The position numbers and the translations under genes were made by a program. Positions 1 through 12,829 of a stretch of DNA of 64,000 nt are shown here, in pieces (position 1 is the first letter of the stretch; each line of letters begins with the position of its first letter). Origin of the DNA: Amoebidium appalachense (Eukaryota > Ichthyosporea); assembly GCA_963693365.1 (NCBI GenBank), contig CAVNZM010000002.1, positions 2,914,001-2,978,000 of the forward strand, in the 5' to 3' direction. Under the pieces are notes generated by a model. It saw only the letters and a list, made by a program, of their open reading frames with translations. It ran no database searches and was not told the DNA's origin.

Positions 1-281
1 GGTTCATCCGCGGCCAGCGCGGGTGGCAACATGCCATTCGTGATTCTGGTGCGGTCCGAGCCAGTCAGAGCTTTGTCCTATTTATGCAAACCTCTTATTG
101 GTTCACTTCGTTTATGTGGTATGCAGCGGAAGAACCATATATGGTTCAATTCTTAGGTCAGAGTGAGTCCTATTGGTGCGGACATAACATTTATGTGATA
201 TTCATGACAAAGCACGAATCGTGTGCTAGTAGATCACATTCTTTAGTAAACATGTACAGTTCATGTGTACAGTTGTTTACA
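1..281 (-). repeat. 3' LTR (partial) of the left LTR element
   Basis: This is one member of the direct repeat pair, cut by the window start. It ends in TTGTTTACA and is followed by ctccccccctt, which on the minus strand is the polypurine tract expected just upstream of a 3' LTR. About 200 bp of it should lie beyond the left edge. Confidence 0.65.
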
Positions 282-1529
282 CTCCCCCCCTTGTCGGGAG
301 CCTGGTGGTGTCGTTAGACAAGCAAACCACCAGGCTGAGAGGCGATAAACAACCTTCAGCGAGAATTCTTGTGTGTGCCGAGCTGCTGGACAGAACAGAG
401 CAAGGACGGTGGAATAGAGTTGTGCACGTCTATGAGCACTTCTTCATTTGCCAAAACGTAAATTCATGCAGCATTCTTCTGTGCTTTCATTTTCGTGGCG
501 AAGATTGTTGCAGAGTGTTCGTGCGAATTGTTCGCTTCGTCTCTGTGCTTGGCTTTTTCTGTAGAAGTAATATTTTCCTTTTTGGGGAATTTTTCCTTTT
601 TAGGACACTCCCGCAGATTCGTTTTCAATTGCGAGTAATTTAGTTGTGTGGATGAATGATCATACCAAACATTCGATAATGAATATAACTCAAGCCTTAG
701 GTCACTTCGTAGCTCAGGTAGTGGTGGATAGCTTCTTAGGCTTAGCCACTGCTCCTTATCCCGGTTCTACCTTAAGACTGTAAGGCGAGTCACCATGGCC
801 GGAAAAGCCACTTCTTTCATGAACAAAGAGCACTTCTTTCCTTTCAGCTTTAACCCTGCATCATCGGAGCCGGGAATAACATGAATAAGAATGCCCTAAA
901 TGTTCTTCGTTGGGCGACATAAAGAAATATATCAGCCCGTCAGAACCAGTAAAAACCCGGTTCATAATTCATAAGAAGAGGGTAGGCAAAGCAAACCTTC
1001 TTCAGAAAACACATGCTTCCATTCGTGAGCAGTTTTCGTATCCCATTTGCCAGCCATTTTTCGTTGAGCAGGGGGATTCCAGGCATAATACATTCTTCTG
1101 GAGGCTTGGCCTAAAAAGAAAAGTCGTCAGAGTCGCCCTTTCTTTTGTAAGCAACTTCGTGAGCGCGCTTCGTATCTTCATATCCTCCAGTGCAGGTCTG
1201 GATGGTGCCCCATCCTCTGCTTCATTTGTAGGTGGCCCTACTGTAGGTTCTGTTCGTTGTGTGGAATACCAAAACCATTCGTATTCGTGGAACTGCTTTG
1301 TGCTGTGCTTGCTTTCGTGTTGGTGTTCATGAAGTTACCCCATTCACACACCTACTACTTTCATACATCAGACGTAAGTAGCTGCCTGGGGGGTGTGTGG
1401 TTCGTGTTCGTGGCATTCTTCTGTTCCTTCGTGAGAAGAATATTCGTTTTAGCAGAGGTGCCCAATAAGGCAGCTTGTGGGGTTGTCTCCCGCATGTGCC
1501 CATTGGTGGGGTATGCACGTGCTAAATTG

Positions 1530-1901
1530 TTACAGTGTCATCATATTGCAAGGGAATAACATGGTCACCTCCGTACCAGGGCCTAGGTTCACATGATGGT
1601 CCGATGTGTTAGTCAACAACACCTTGCATTCGTATTCGTATTCGTCTTCCACGTCAATTTCTTCAGTAGTGAAGGAGGGTATTCGTAATTCGAAACTGAA
1701 AGGCTTCCAGCCAAAATACTGACACTGTATGCTGGGGTTGTGAGGGAACGGTGCCCATACCACATTCTTTTGTTCTGGTGGGGGTGTGCCGGCAGCTAGT
1801 GCAAGGCTTGACAGTGTAATTGGTATGTTACACAGTATTGCCACAGACGGGCATTCACCTAAAAATTCGTACCCAACACCTTCTTTGTTTTTCACATGCA
1901 T
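1530..1901 (-). CDS. Unidentified ORF in the left LTR element
   Basis: A minus-strand ORF of about 120 codons with an ATG at 1901. It is the only long open frame in this internal region that is not simple repeat. It carries an acidic stretch (EEIDVEDEYEYE), and its C-terminal part looks like paired beta strands. I do not recognise a family. It may be the degraded end of a retroelement protein or a chance ORF; other frames nearby are full of stops. Confidence 0.2.
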   Translation of the reverse strand: MHVKNKEGVGYEFLGECPSVAILCNIPITLSSLALAAGTPPPEQKNVVWAPFPHNPSIQCQYFGWKPFSFELRIPSFTTEEIDVEDEYEYECKVLLTNTSDHHVNLGPGTEVTMLFPCNMMTL

Positions 1902-2339
1902 GAACAAAAGTTCTGCATCGACTTTATTACATGCCTTTTGTGCACCAAGAGTGCAAATTCGTTAGGGCGTGGCACCAGGAAGGGCCGCCATACATGAGGC
2001 ATATGTTCGTAATGTGTTTAGGCATGCCAGCATACATTCATGCGCATGTTGTGCATCCTGTGCGCTAAACTATGGGGCATGCTGTATTCGACAACAGCAA
2101 GAAATTCGAAGCATGCATGCAAAACTACTTTCACAGCACCTTATGTCCTACATGCTATAGTAACAGCGACTATCTTCTTCCTTAAATGCATTCGTGCTGA
2201 AAGTGGCCGTGCATCTGGGTTGCGAGTGTGGACGTGCACGTGGTGGCATGGACACGATGACAGTGTGCAATAGCGCAATGCACGCAAGGGCAACGGTTTT
2301 CTTTTCTTCGTAACATAGAGGGGGCCGTGTGCATTGCAA

Positions 2340-2615
2340 CCTAAGCAGTGTTGTGCATTCGTTCTTTTCATTTTCGTGTTTCCATTTCATTTTGCTTTCG
2401 TTTTTCGTTTTTCGTCGTTTCATAACTTCGTTAAGGCTTCGTTTTATTTTCGTGTTGCGTTTATTTCGTATTTCCTCTAGGCATTCGTTTGTCGTTAATT
2501 CGTTATTTCGTTGTGTATTCGTGATGGTTCGTTTTTCGTTGGTTCATTGCTTCGTTAGTAATTATTTAATCGTTTGTTCGTGTATTCGTTTTTCTTCGCG
2601 TTTTTTATGTGTCGT
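2340..2615. repeat. TTCGT-rich cryptic repeat tract
   Basis: TTCGT recurs at irregular spacing many times within about 250 bp, separated by short T-rich spacers, so it is not a clean tandem array. The same pentamer is frequent throughout 400-2600. Confidence 0.5.
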
Positions 2616-2887
2616 AGTATAAGGTGGTTTTCATGCTTTCAATTCTTTCCGTGTTCTTAGAGGTGGGCTGGCCACTTCAAACTTGTCGATGTGTATGTAT
2701 TCTAAGCCTGACAAAGAAAGATGTGCCTATCATCGTGGTAAAAAGGATTGTGATCGGCCATGGCAGATTCTTGGGGTAATTGAAAGATGTGAGATTCTTG
2801 AACTGATTGAAAGATGTGAGATTCGAAGGATGCGAGATTCTTGAACTGCGCGGTCGCCAATGTAAACAGTTGGCAATGTAAAACAGT

Positions 2888-2905
2888 GTCCTGCCGCGGT
2901 CGCCA
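2888..2905 (-). promoter_or_regulatory. Primer binding site, tRNA-Ser-like
   Basis: The minus strand reads TGGCGACCGCGGCAGGAC one base inside the LTR edge. Its complement ends in CCA, preceded by a G discriminator and a CCTGC T-stem strand, as in serine tRNAs. The tRNA assignment is inference from the general form of tRNA-Ser 3' ends. Confidence 0.55.
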
Positions 2906-2906
2906 A

Positions 2907-3585
<679 letters not shown>

Positions 3586-4303
3586 TCCCCACTCAAGGGG
3601 TTGAAGTTTGTGTTCTCGTGTCTGTTGATGTGACGGTAGATGAGGTCCAAACACAGGAGGGGCCGTCACACTCAAGTTTCCCCACTCGAGGATGCAAACC
3701 GAAGATCCTTGAGGTGGGAAGGAGAGTATCAAAACTGAAGAGGCACACAACGACGGTTGCCTCTGAAGACTCGAAATAAGAAATCATGGTGGTTATCGGT
3801 GATATATATATATATATAGGAAACACTAGTGTATGTGTGACGTGTTGGTGGCTAATGGTTTATACTGGGGACCACCCAGGTAAACACAAGGCATGAACAT
3901 CTTGTGGACTGATTTATAGACTGGTGGTCAACCAGTTAAGACACGGGGAAGGTGCATCCCGTGGACTAGGTTTAGACTGGCAGTCAACCAGCACGCCATG
4001 GCTATAGATAATTATTTATACTGGGACGCCATCCCAGTTCGACATATATATAAGTCGAATATAGAAGAAAACCAATATATATGGTGGGATATGAATATAA
4101 ATAAACGACGGATGGTGGAGAATAATCCCCACTGAAGATGCACACATATGACGATGGAAGACTGAGTCCCCACTGATGAAGAGAAACGATGAGGAGTAGT
4201 AGACTTTCGTTGGGAGGCATCTTGATCACCGTAGGTGTGTCAACTGCTGTCCAGGGCCCCAACCTACTCAGAAACCACTCGATGATGAACACCAGTGCAC
4301 GGG
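3586..4303 (-). other. Copia-1 3' untranslated region with repeated polypurine motif
   Basis: About 700 bp between the pol stop and the 3' LTR, without a gene. AGTGGGGA on the minus strand occurs next to the LTR (3586-3593) and again at 3679-3686, 4126-4133 and 4167-4174. The LTR-adjacent copy is the expected polypurine tract primer for plus-strand synthesis; the others are extra copies. Confidence 0.6.
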
Positions 4304-7300
4304 TCAGTCACGGAGACTGAGGTTGGCACGGTGTGTGTCGTGGGCCGGACCAGCCAGAGGCTTGGTGAAGATGTCGGCCAGGTTCTTCTTGGTGTCGATG
4401 TAGGTGACAGTGACGTCCCCACTGTTGATGTAGTCCTTGGTGTTGAAGTAACGAACGGCAATGTGCTTGGTCCGGTGCTTGATGGTGTTGGAGTGGACCA
4501 GAGCAATGGTGGACTGATTGTCACAGTACACGGGGGTGGGCTCGTTCATGGGGTAGCCCAGCTCCTTGAGTAGATCACTGTGCCAGACAACATCTTGGAC
4601 GGCAGCATTGAGGGCCAGGAGCTCGGCCTCACAGGTGGAAGTTGCAGTGATCGTCTGCAGCTTGGAGTGGTAGGTGACGGGGGAGCCTTCGAGGAGGATG
4701 ACGTACCCAGACGTGGAACGACGGGTGGTGGGGCAACCAGCAAAGTCAGAATCCGAGTAGCACTCAAGGATGGGCACCTTGCTGTTGGGGGCCTTCTTCT
4801 TGTAGTAGAGGCCGAGGTTGATGGTGCCGAGCAGGTAACGAACGACACGGAGGAGAAGCTCCCAGGCAGTCTTGGTGGGCTTGGAGCTGAATCGGCCGAG
4901 GTAGCCAATGGCATACGAGATGTCAGGCCGGGAGCACCGAGCAACCCACAGCAGACGGCCGAGGAGTTCACGGTAGGGGACGGTGGTGGGCAGGGATGAA
5001 AGGGAGGTCTCGTTGATGATGGTGCCCACGGGAATAGGGGTTGCCTTAGGCTTGGCATCGACCAGGTTGAAGTCGGTGATGATGTCCTTGATGTAGGAAG
5101 ACTGTAGCAGCTTGAGGGAGTCACGGGTGTACAGCAGTTGGGTGCCGAGGAAGATGTCTGGCAGACCGACCTTGCACTCGGCAGACTTCGTGATGTGACG
5201 AACAAGCCCCTGCATGATGGTGGAGTTCCGTGTGCAGGTGATGATGGCATCATCAACGTAGTTGCCCGAACGGATGATGTGCCCGTTGGGGAACTGACGG
5301 AAGTAGACACACGGATCGGAGCGGAGACGGGTGAGGCCGTGGGCAATGAGAATGGAGTTGAAGAACTCGTACCATGCCAGGGATGCCTGCTTGAGTCCGT
5401 AGAGGGCCTTCTTGAGTTTCCAGACTTTGTGTTCATTGCCAGGGAGAATAAAACCAGGAGGTTGCTCCATGTACAAAGTCTCATCGAGGGGGCTGTTGAG
5501 GAAGGCCGTGCTGATGTCGAGTTGATGGATCTCGTGGTCCTGTTGCACACCGAGGGCAAGCAGGGCACGGACGGAGGAGGACATGACGACGGGGGAAGAG
5601 TTTTCACCGTAGTCAACACCGTAGACTTGGGTGAAACCCTTGGCCACACCACGACCCTTGATCTTGGTGTCACCAGCAGAGTTGAGGACCTTCTCCGTGA
5701 CAATCCACTTGAATCGGATGATGTTGGCATCGGAGGGGGGCTCAACTACGTCGAAGATGTCCTTGTCGATGAAAGCCTTGTACTCGGCAGTGAGGGCAGT
5801 CACCACTTCATCACCCTTGGTGCCAGAGCACAGCTTCTGAATTGACCGGGGCAGCTGAGACACATCAAGGCTGGGTCGGGAGATGCTCACCATAGCCATA
5901 GCAGGCCGGGAGGAGAGACGGGAGGAACGACGGGGGACGGTACGGAGTGGCTCAGGGGCCGGGGGGGTGTCTGGGACAGACACTCGGTGGTCGGGGATGG
6001 GGGCCTGGAAGCCAGGGATGGGTGCCGTGTTGAGGGGGGAGTCGGATAACACGGGGCTGGACGGGGCCGAGTGGAACTCCGGAGACCCAGGACGAACCGG
6101 GGTGAGATGACCAGGTACGTGGTCATTGACGGCAGGAGCCGGCAGCAGGGGTTGCTGGCCGGTGGGGGGGGGGTGGGTGGAGCCACGGGGGCAGGTACAC
6201 GACGGGGGGAACGACGGATAATCACCGACGGAATTTCATCGTCATCGGAATTGGAATTTCCGGAATGCAGGGATGAATCGATTGGGGTCGTCTGATTGGT
6301 GGCCTGCACAGAAATCTGATTGGATGCCGTGGTGAATTGTGATTCGTCGAAGACGACATCGCGGTAGAGGTTGACCGTGTTGCCACGTAGATTCATGATC
6401 TTGTGGGCTTTGTTGGTGATATCCCAGCCCACGTAGGTGCCGAGTTTGACGGTAGAGGCCAACTTGTCTCGTTTGGATGCAGGGACGTGTACATAGGCTG
6501 GGCAGCCGAACACGTGCAGGTGGGAGATGTCAGGCTTGACACCGTAGAAAATTTCAAACGGTGTACGGCCATTGGCAGCTCTGGCCGGGGTCACGTTGAT
6601 GATGTAGGCAGCATGCTTGAGAGCAGCTCCCCACAGCTTGGGGGAAAGGGAGTCGGCCTTGTCCTGATGAAGGAAGCACCGAACGATCTCCTGCAGATCC
6701 CTCATCTTACGTTCAACGAAGCCGTTGAGTTGGGGGCAGTCAACCGGGGCAAATTCCTGAATGATGCCCTTGGACTGACAGTACTGCTCCATAGCGTGGG
6801 AGGTGAACTCGGACCCAGAGTCTGAACGGAAGTGGGTCACCACCTTGTCGGGTTGCTTGTCAGTAGTCTCAACCAGGGCCTTGACGTATTCGAGAGTTTC
6901 GGATCGATCACGGAGGAGGTACACGATGGTGTAGCCGGAGGCATCACAGGTACACACGAGGGCCACCTTGTAGCCACCATAGGAGGCACAGGGAGGCTCG
7001 AAGAAGTCCATGTGCCACTTGGCACCGGGGAAGGGGCACTGGGTTCTGGTGCCGGAGAATGGGGCCTTGGTGGTCTTGCCGGAGACACAACCGAAGCAGT
7101 CAGTGGTGTCAGCCACTGAGAGGGATGAGGGGAGGCCTGTCACGAGGTCACCTCTCACCATCTTGGTGAGGGTGGACAGGGCACGATGGCCGAGACGGTG
7201 GTGCCAGAGCTGAGGATCATTGTTGACCTTGACGTTGGCTACCAGAGCAGTGACGGTCCGAGGGATGGAGGGACGTATCTCATAGTCAGTGATGAAGTAC

Positions 7301-7395
7301 AGTCCATCTGTGCCTGTGAGTGAACACACGATGTTGCCACCACGAGTGTAGAGGTATGATGGGAATGCATCCTCATCATCGAGGTGGGCAAGGAG
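4304..7395 (-). CDS. Copia-1 integrase-RT-RNase H (pol part), frameshifted
   Basis: The integrase portion has an HHCC zinc site (HHRLGHR then CFGC), acidic residues in DFFEP and FRSDSGSEF, and the glutamate in NGFVERK. The downstream portion has the Copia RT motif NYVDDA, RNase H residues around CYSDSDFAG and EAELLAL, and the terminal KNLADIFTKPL block. The two halves are in different frames: the frame changes in the proline-rich linker near 6160-6175, where the plus strand has a run of ten G. The needed shift is -1 (or +2). This may be a homopolymer error or a real lesion. The upstream gag-protease part is separated by Copia-2. Confidence 0.85.
7391..7395. repeat. Target site duplication of Copia-2, left copy
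   Basis: AGGAG immediately before the 5' LTR, repeated after the 3' LTR at 14186-14190. Five bases is the usual length for Copia integrases. Confidence 0.85.
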
Positions 7396-8330
7396 TGTTA
7401 TAATACGTAGTATTTACATATTGTAAGATCTTCTCAGTTCGTGTTATGTTTTCATTCATTTACTTAATGAAAAAGATGTGCTCCTTGTACGTAAATTATG
7501 ACATCGATCTCCAGTGTATTTGAGTACTTGTAATCGTGTTGTGTCGGCTATATTCGTGTGTTTAGATATCGATTACAGCAACTGATTATAGGTACACGAG
7601 TCTACCCAGTGAGGGAGACACGTGTACATGTTATGTGTACATGAATATCTTCGGTTATAACTGTGTTTTGCTGTTCGTGTTTTCTGTCCTGCTTTCTTTT
7701 CTTTTTCCTCTTTCTTCGTCTTTTCTTTTCTCTTTCTTTCTTCTCTTGTTTCCTTTCATTTAATTATATTTCTCTCTCACTAATATACGTTGAGTAGATT
7801 TATATTACTCGTTATGTTTTGATTGGTAGAAAAACACTTAGGTTACACTTTAGCTTGTCAGGTATGATTCATAGCTTAGTCAACCACTTTTGTTTTGTGT
7901 GTTGCCGTACTATATCCAATCAGTGGACTTAGTCAGAAAATGTCTGAGTCTTTGTAGCCGATGATAGGTTAGAAACACCACCTCTTTCCTCGTTACTCTT
8001 CACCTCTTTTCTTTCTTATAGCTGTGACCTATGGTGTGTGTTCCCGCGTCTCCGGATCTATCCGGGAAATAATCAGTTAATTATGATTGGTTATTTTAGA
8101 CATAGATCTGATTTCCGACTGGTCGGAAATCATGTATGGATTTAACTTAAGGGAATTTCAGGTATTTATTAGCGATCAAAATAAATTGAGTTCAGTCGTG
8201 TCTAAACATTGATGTCTGTTGTGTACACTGCTCCGATCGTTCCGTGTTTTGTTGTTGTGTGTGTCTGTGGTGTTTTCACACTGCACCACTGTGTCTCTGC
8301 TTACATCCTAAATACTTATAGAATTTAACA
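7396..8330 (+). repeat. Copia-2 5' LTR
   Basis: Starts TGTTA and ends TAACA (5-bp inverted ends). It repeats at 13251-14185 with the same length. It contains a long pyrimidine-rich stretch around 7690-7760. Confidence 0.92.
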
Positions 8331-8349
8331 GGTTATGGGCCCAGCACGC
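8331..8349 (+). promoter_or_regulatory. Copia-2 primer binding site, internal initiator tRNA-Met
   Basis: GGTTATGGGCCCAGCACGC directly follows the LTR. It is the exact complement of the anticodon stem-loop of the conserved eukaryotic initiator tRNA-Met, not of a tRNA 3' end. Drosophila copia and yeast Ty5 are known to prime from such internal tRNA-iMet sites. An ATG lies within it (8335), but the likely gag start is the later ATG at 8422. Confidence 0.85.
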
Positions 8350-8421
8350 TTCCATAACAGGTTATGCAGCCCTTTTGCACGCTCCCTACACACATCTAGA
8401 ACTCGCGCTCGTTTTTCAATC

Positions 8422-11400
8422 ATGGATCCAAACAAAACTGGCGTAAACAAAATCACCATGTGGAAAGGTGAAGGGAAGACTGGTCCCGATAGCAAAACTA
8501 CCTATTTTCAATGGGAAATCATTTTTCTCGGCATGATGACCGGCACTAAAGGTGTCCGACTCGTGGATGTTGTCCTTGCTGACAACTACGTCCCCCCTAC
8601 CACCGTCGCGGTTGACGGTGAACCCCCCTTCTATGGCTACGGCACTACCGCGGAACTCAAAGAGGCCCGCAATTGCCTCCTGCTCCATATGATACAGAAC
8701 ATCGACCCTTCCGTCCTCACCACCGTTGCCCAGTACCGTATTGGCATGGACCCTGAACGGGCCATGTGGAAATTCCGTCAACACTATCTCCAAGGCAAAC
8801 CCGATCAGATCCGCATCCTTCACCGTCAGTGGGATGCCTGTGCCCTTCAGCCCGGTGAATCATTCACCACCTACCTGAGCCGTCTGCAGACCATCGTGAA
8901 CCAGCTCCAGTCTCTCCAAGATGAGTCCATTCACTTCACTCGTCTAGCTGAGAAGTTCTTCAATGAACTCACCACCAGAGACGACCTCACCCCTGAGTTC
9001 AATCGTCTTATCGAAGACTATCACTTCGGTGATAAGCTATTCCCCGACTTCGAGTCCCTCCATAACCACGTCAAGGGCATCGAGTTACGTCAAGACCTCA
9101 AGATGCAACTCCGGAACAACCGTGCCCACCGTGCCTCCAAGTCCAGCATGGCATTAAATGCCAGTGCTCCCCCCCGTGATCTTCCTCGCCGTGACTTACG
9201 CACCCGACTTGACCGTACCTCTGGCACGGACCTCCGAACTCGTCTCTCCCGTCAGCACACCCGATCCCGTTCCCCCCACCGGCCTGCCTTCCGGTCCACG
9301 TCTCGTTCCCCCAGTCGTTCCCGTTTCTCGGGTTCCCGTCGTTCTGATTCCCCGGCTCGTTCTAACACCCCGTCCGTGAAAGAATGCTCCTACTGCCACG
9401 AGCCTGATCACACGATCATCGATTGCCCTGAGCCGAAATGCCGTATGTCCAGACACAACCGTTTCCGTCAAGGCAGTGAGAAATCTGTCTCCTTTGCTTT
9501 CTCGGCATACAATGCTAGCTCCGTCCCCGTGTCCTCCGACCCTGCCTGGGATTCCGGGTGCAACATGACTGTTTGCCCCACCCGTGAGTTCTTCCATGAC
9601 CTCACTCCCCTTCCGACACCGACTCCCGTTGCTGCCTTCAATGGCACCCCCGTCTTGGCCACTCACACCGGCCATATCGTCATCAACACCACCACCGACC
9701 ATGGCACTACCACCCTAACCATTGAAGCCTACTACACCCCGTCTGGCCAAGCCTTCCTCATTTCAACATCCCAAGCTGCTGCCGAATACATCAAGGGTGA
9801 TTTGAACGATGCCTCCACTCCGTCATTCCTCTTCGACCGACTCACCGGCCGTCATCTCGTCAACCTCCGTCTACACAACGGTCTGTATTACTTCAAGGAC
9901 TACACCATTCAACCACCCACTCGTCCTGTGGCTCTGGCTGCCACTACCAGTGTTAACCCATCCATCTGGCACCATCGCCTGGGGCACCGAGCTATGACCA
10001 GCATCAAGGACATGGTGAAACACGACCTTGTTATTGGTCTCCCCTCCTCTGTCCTCGACTGTGATGTTCCTGATTGTCATGGCTGCATTATGGGTAAGAC
10101 CACCAAGGCTCCGTTCAGGGGTGACCGTCCTCACTCCAACATCCCCGGTCATGAATGGCATTGGGATTTTTTTGAGCCTACCACAACATCGTACGGAGGT
10201 TCCAAGGTTGCTCTCGTCACTGTCTGCCGTGCCTCTGGCCTCGTCAAGATCTACCCGATGGCCGACCGTACCACCACCCTGGATATTCTCACAGCTCACA
10301 CCAACCTCGTTGCCACCCATGCCCCCTCCAAAGTTGGTGTTTACCACTTCGACTCCGGCTCTGAGTTCACCTCCAAGGATACCCGTGCTTTTTGCCTCTC
10401 CCAGGGCATCAAGGCCAGCTATGCTCCGGTGGACTGCCCTCAACTGAACGGCTATGTTGAACGACGTATGCGGTTCCTCCAAGAGATTGTCCGTTGCCTC
10501 CTCCATCAAGTCCAAGATCAGTCTCTGTCTCCCAAACTGTGGGCTGAGGCCCTCCAACATGCCGCCTACATCATCAACGTCACCCCGTCCACGACTGCCA
10601 ATGGTCGTACACCATTCGAGGTTTTCTACGGTGTCAAGCCCGACATCTCCGAGCTCAAAGTGTTCGGTTGCCCTGCCTACACTCACGTGCCAGCCTCTAA
10701 ACGGAACAAGCTGGCCCCCACCGTCAAACTCGGCATGTATATCGGCTATGATCTTCAATCACACTGCCACCGGATCTTCAATGCCACCACCCATCGTGTC
10801 GGCCTCTTCCGTGATGTGATTTTCGACGAATCAGCTTATCTCCCGTCCGACATTCCATCAACCCTTCCGACCCCCGACACCACTGCTACCTCGACCACCC
10901 CACCCCCCACAGTTGACACTGAAGATGATGTTTGTCTGGTGTACTCTGGCCCCCCTCCTGCCATCGTCGTTCCCCCGACACCCCCCCCCCACCGGCCTCC
11001 CTGCCCCCGTGCCCGTCCAGCCTGCCGACCCTCATCCTGCCCCTGGCAACGTCACACCCATCCGACCCGGCTCCCCCGACAACTTCCACTCGGCCCCGTC
11101 CAGCCCGGAGGTTGCCCCCCCTGCACTTCCGAACTTCCAAGTTCCCCCCCCACCGTCTCCACCTACCCCGGTTCCTGCACCCCGTCGTTCTGCCCGTCTC
11201 CAGGGCAAGGTTGGACTTCAAGCCACCACCACCCTGCCAGTCCCCCCCGGTCCCCCCATCAACATCGACCAACTACCCAAACTTGTCCGTCAACTCTGTT
11301 CCGGACCCAATGGTGATCAGGTCAAGTCAGCCCTGACTGCTGAGTATCAAGCCTTCGTCGACAAAGACATCTTTGAACTTGTTGACCCTCCCCCTGGTGC

Positions 11401-12829
11401 TAACATCGTCGGCTTCAAGTGGATTGTCTCCGAGAAAACTCTCAACTCGGCTGGTGACACCAAGATCAAGGCACGTGGTGTTGCTCAAGGCTTCAGTCAG
11501 CAATACGGTGTTGACTATGAGTTGATTGAGAGCCCTGTCATCCGTCCGGCTGCTCTCCGTGCCATCCTAGCTCTGGCCGTTGTTGAAGGTCATGACATAC
11601 ATCAACTCGACGTGTCTACGGCCTTTCTCAACAGCCCACTCACCGAGACCATCTACATGAAACAACCCCCGGGATTCATCACCATGGCCACACTTGGCAA
11701 GGTCTGGAGACTCAAGAAAGCCCTGTACGGCCTCAAGCAAGCCTCCAAGGCTTGGTACGACTTCCTCGACGGCATTCTTCTTGCCCATGGCCTGACCCGT
11801 ACTAAGACCGACCCGTGCATCTACCTCCGGTTCTTCCCCAACAACGATGTGGTACGGGCTGGTAACTACGTCGATGACTCCACCATCACCAACACCCGGG
11901 GTTCTACTGCTGCCAGTGACCTGGCTGCCCACATCAGCAAGATGGCCAGCTGTCGTATGAGTCCATTTGACCGTATGCTCGGTGTTGATTTTAATCACTC
12001 TGATCCCCATCACCTCCACATGCACCAGAGGTCTTACATCATGGATATCATCCACGACTTCAACCTCACCGATGCCAAGTCCAAGTCTACCCCCATCCCT
12101 GCAGGCACCACCGTCTCCCTGGCTGATTGCCCCCCCCAACCGTTCACCGTGCCCTACCGTGAGTTACTCGGCCGTCTCCTCTGGGTGGCACGGTGCACAC
12201 GTCCCGACATTGCCTATGCCATCGGCTTCCTTGGTCGGTTCAGCACCAACCCCGGCAAGACTCACTGGGACCTTCTCCGTCGTGTGGCCCGGTACCTGCT
12301 CGGCACCATTGACCTTGGCATTGACTACAAGTACTCGGCCACCCAGTCCCCCATACTCGAATGCTACACGGATGCTGACTTTGCTGGTTGTGCCGACAGC
12401 AAGAAGTCTACCACCGGCTACATTATCGTGTTTGCTGGTATGCCCGTCATCTGGTACTCCAAGCTCCAGCCCATCACGGCCACCAGCACCACTGAAGCTG
12501 AGCTGATTGCTCTCAATGCTGGCACCCAAGAAGTTGCTTGGGTCCGTGACCTCTTCAAGGAACTCGGCTGTCCCATGCTTGCTCCGACTCCGGTGTACTG
12601 TGACAACCAGTCGACCATTGCCATCGTCAACTCCACCGGCATCAAGCACCGTACCAAACACATTGCCGTCCGGTATCACAACACCAAGGACTACATTGCC
12701 AGTGGGGACGTGGTTGTCCACTACGTTGAGTCAGCCCACAACTTAGCTGACATACTCACCAAACCCCTCCCCGGCCCGAGTCATGTCCACCATCGTGCTC
12801 GACTTTGTTTACCGGATATTGTGGATTGA
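8422..12829 (+). CDS. Copia-2 gag-pol polyprotein, one frame change
   Basis: Start chosen at 8422 (MDPNKTGVNK) because it aligns with the Copia-1 start and avoids the ATG in the primer site. Domains in order: gag; CCHC zinc knuckle CSYCHEPDHTIIDC (from 9385); aspartic protease DSG (9550-9558); integrase HHCC (WHHRLGHR to CHGC) with DFFEP, DSGSEF and NGYVERR; proline-rich linker; RT with YVDD at 11867-11878; RNase H with CYTDADFAG and EAELIAL; ending with NLADILTKPLPG. The frame moves by +1 in the C run near 10980-10990; both sides are otherwise long and open. As a single polyprotein it would be about 1470 residues, usual for Copia. Confidence 0.9.

Larger units (their letters stand above)
282..2906 (-). 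other. Internal region of the left LTR element, no recognisable pol
   Basis: About 2.6 kb without any reverse transcriptase, integrase or protease motif in six frames. It is unusually rich in the pentamer TTCGT. Between about 2770 and 2850 there are short tandem repeats built on gatgtgagattcttgaactg, and a 25-bp direct repeat covering the primer site and LTR edge occurs at 2849-2873 and 2895-2919. One unidentified ORF is listed separately. The region may be the remnant of a non-autonomous element. Confidence 0.5.

Noticed and set aside
1530-1901. dUTPase-like identity for the small minus-strand ORF
   Set aside because: Only a short beta-strand-like stretch is reminiscent of dUTPases; the diagnostic substrate motifs cannot be seen, so no function is assigned.
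4546-5745. Second long minus-strand ORF overlapping Copia-1 pol
   Set aside because: It is a Ser/Pro-rich shadow frame of the RT-RNase H coding sequence.
8335-8421. Copia-2 start at the ATG inside the primer site
   Set aside because: It would add 29 residues encoded by the primer site and leader; the ATG at 8422 aligns with the Copia-1 gag start.
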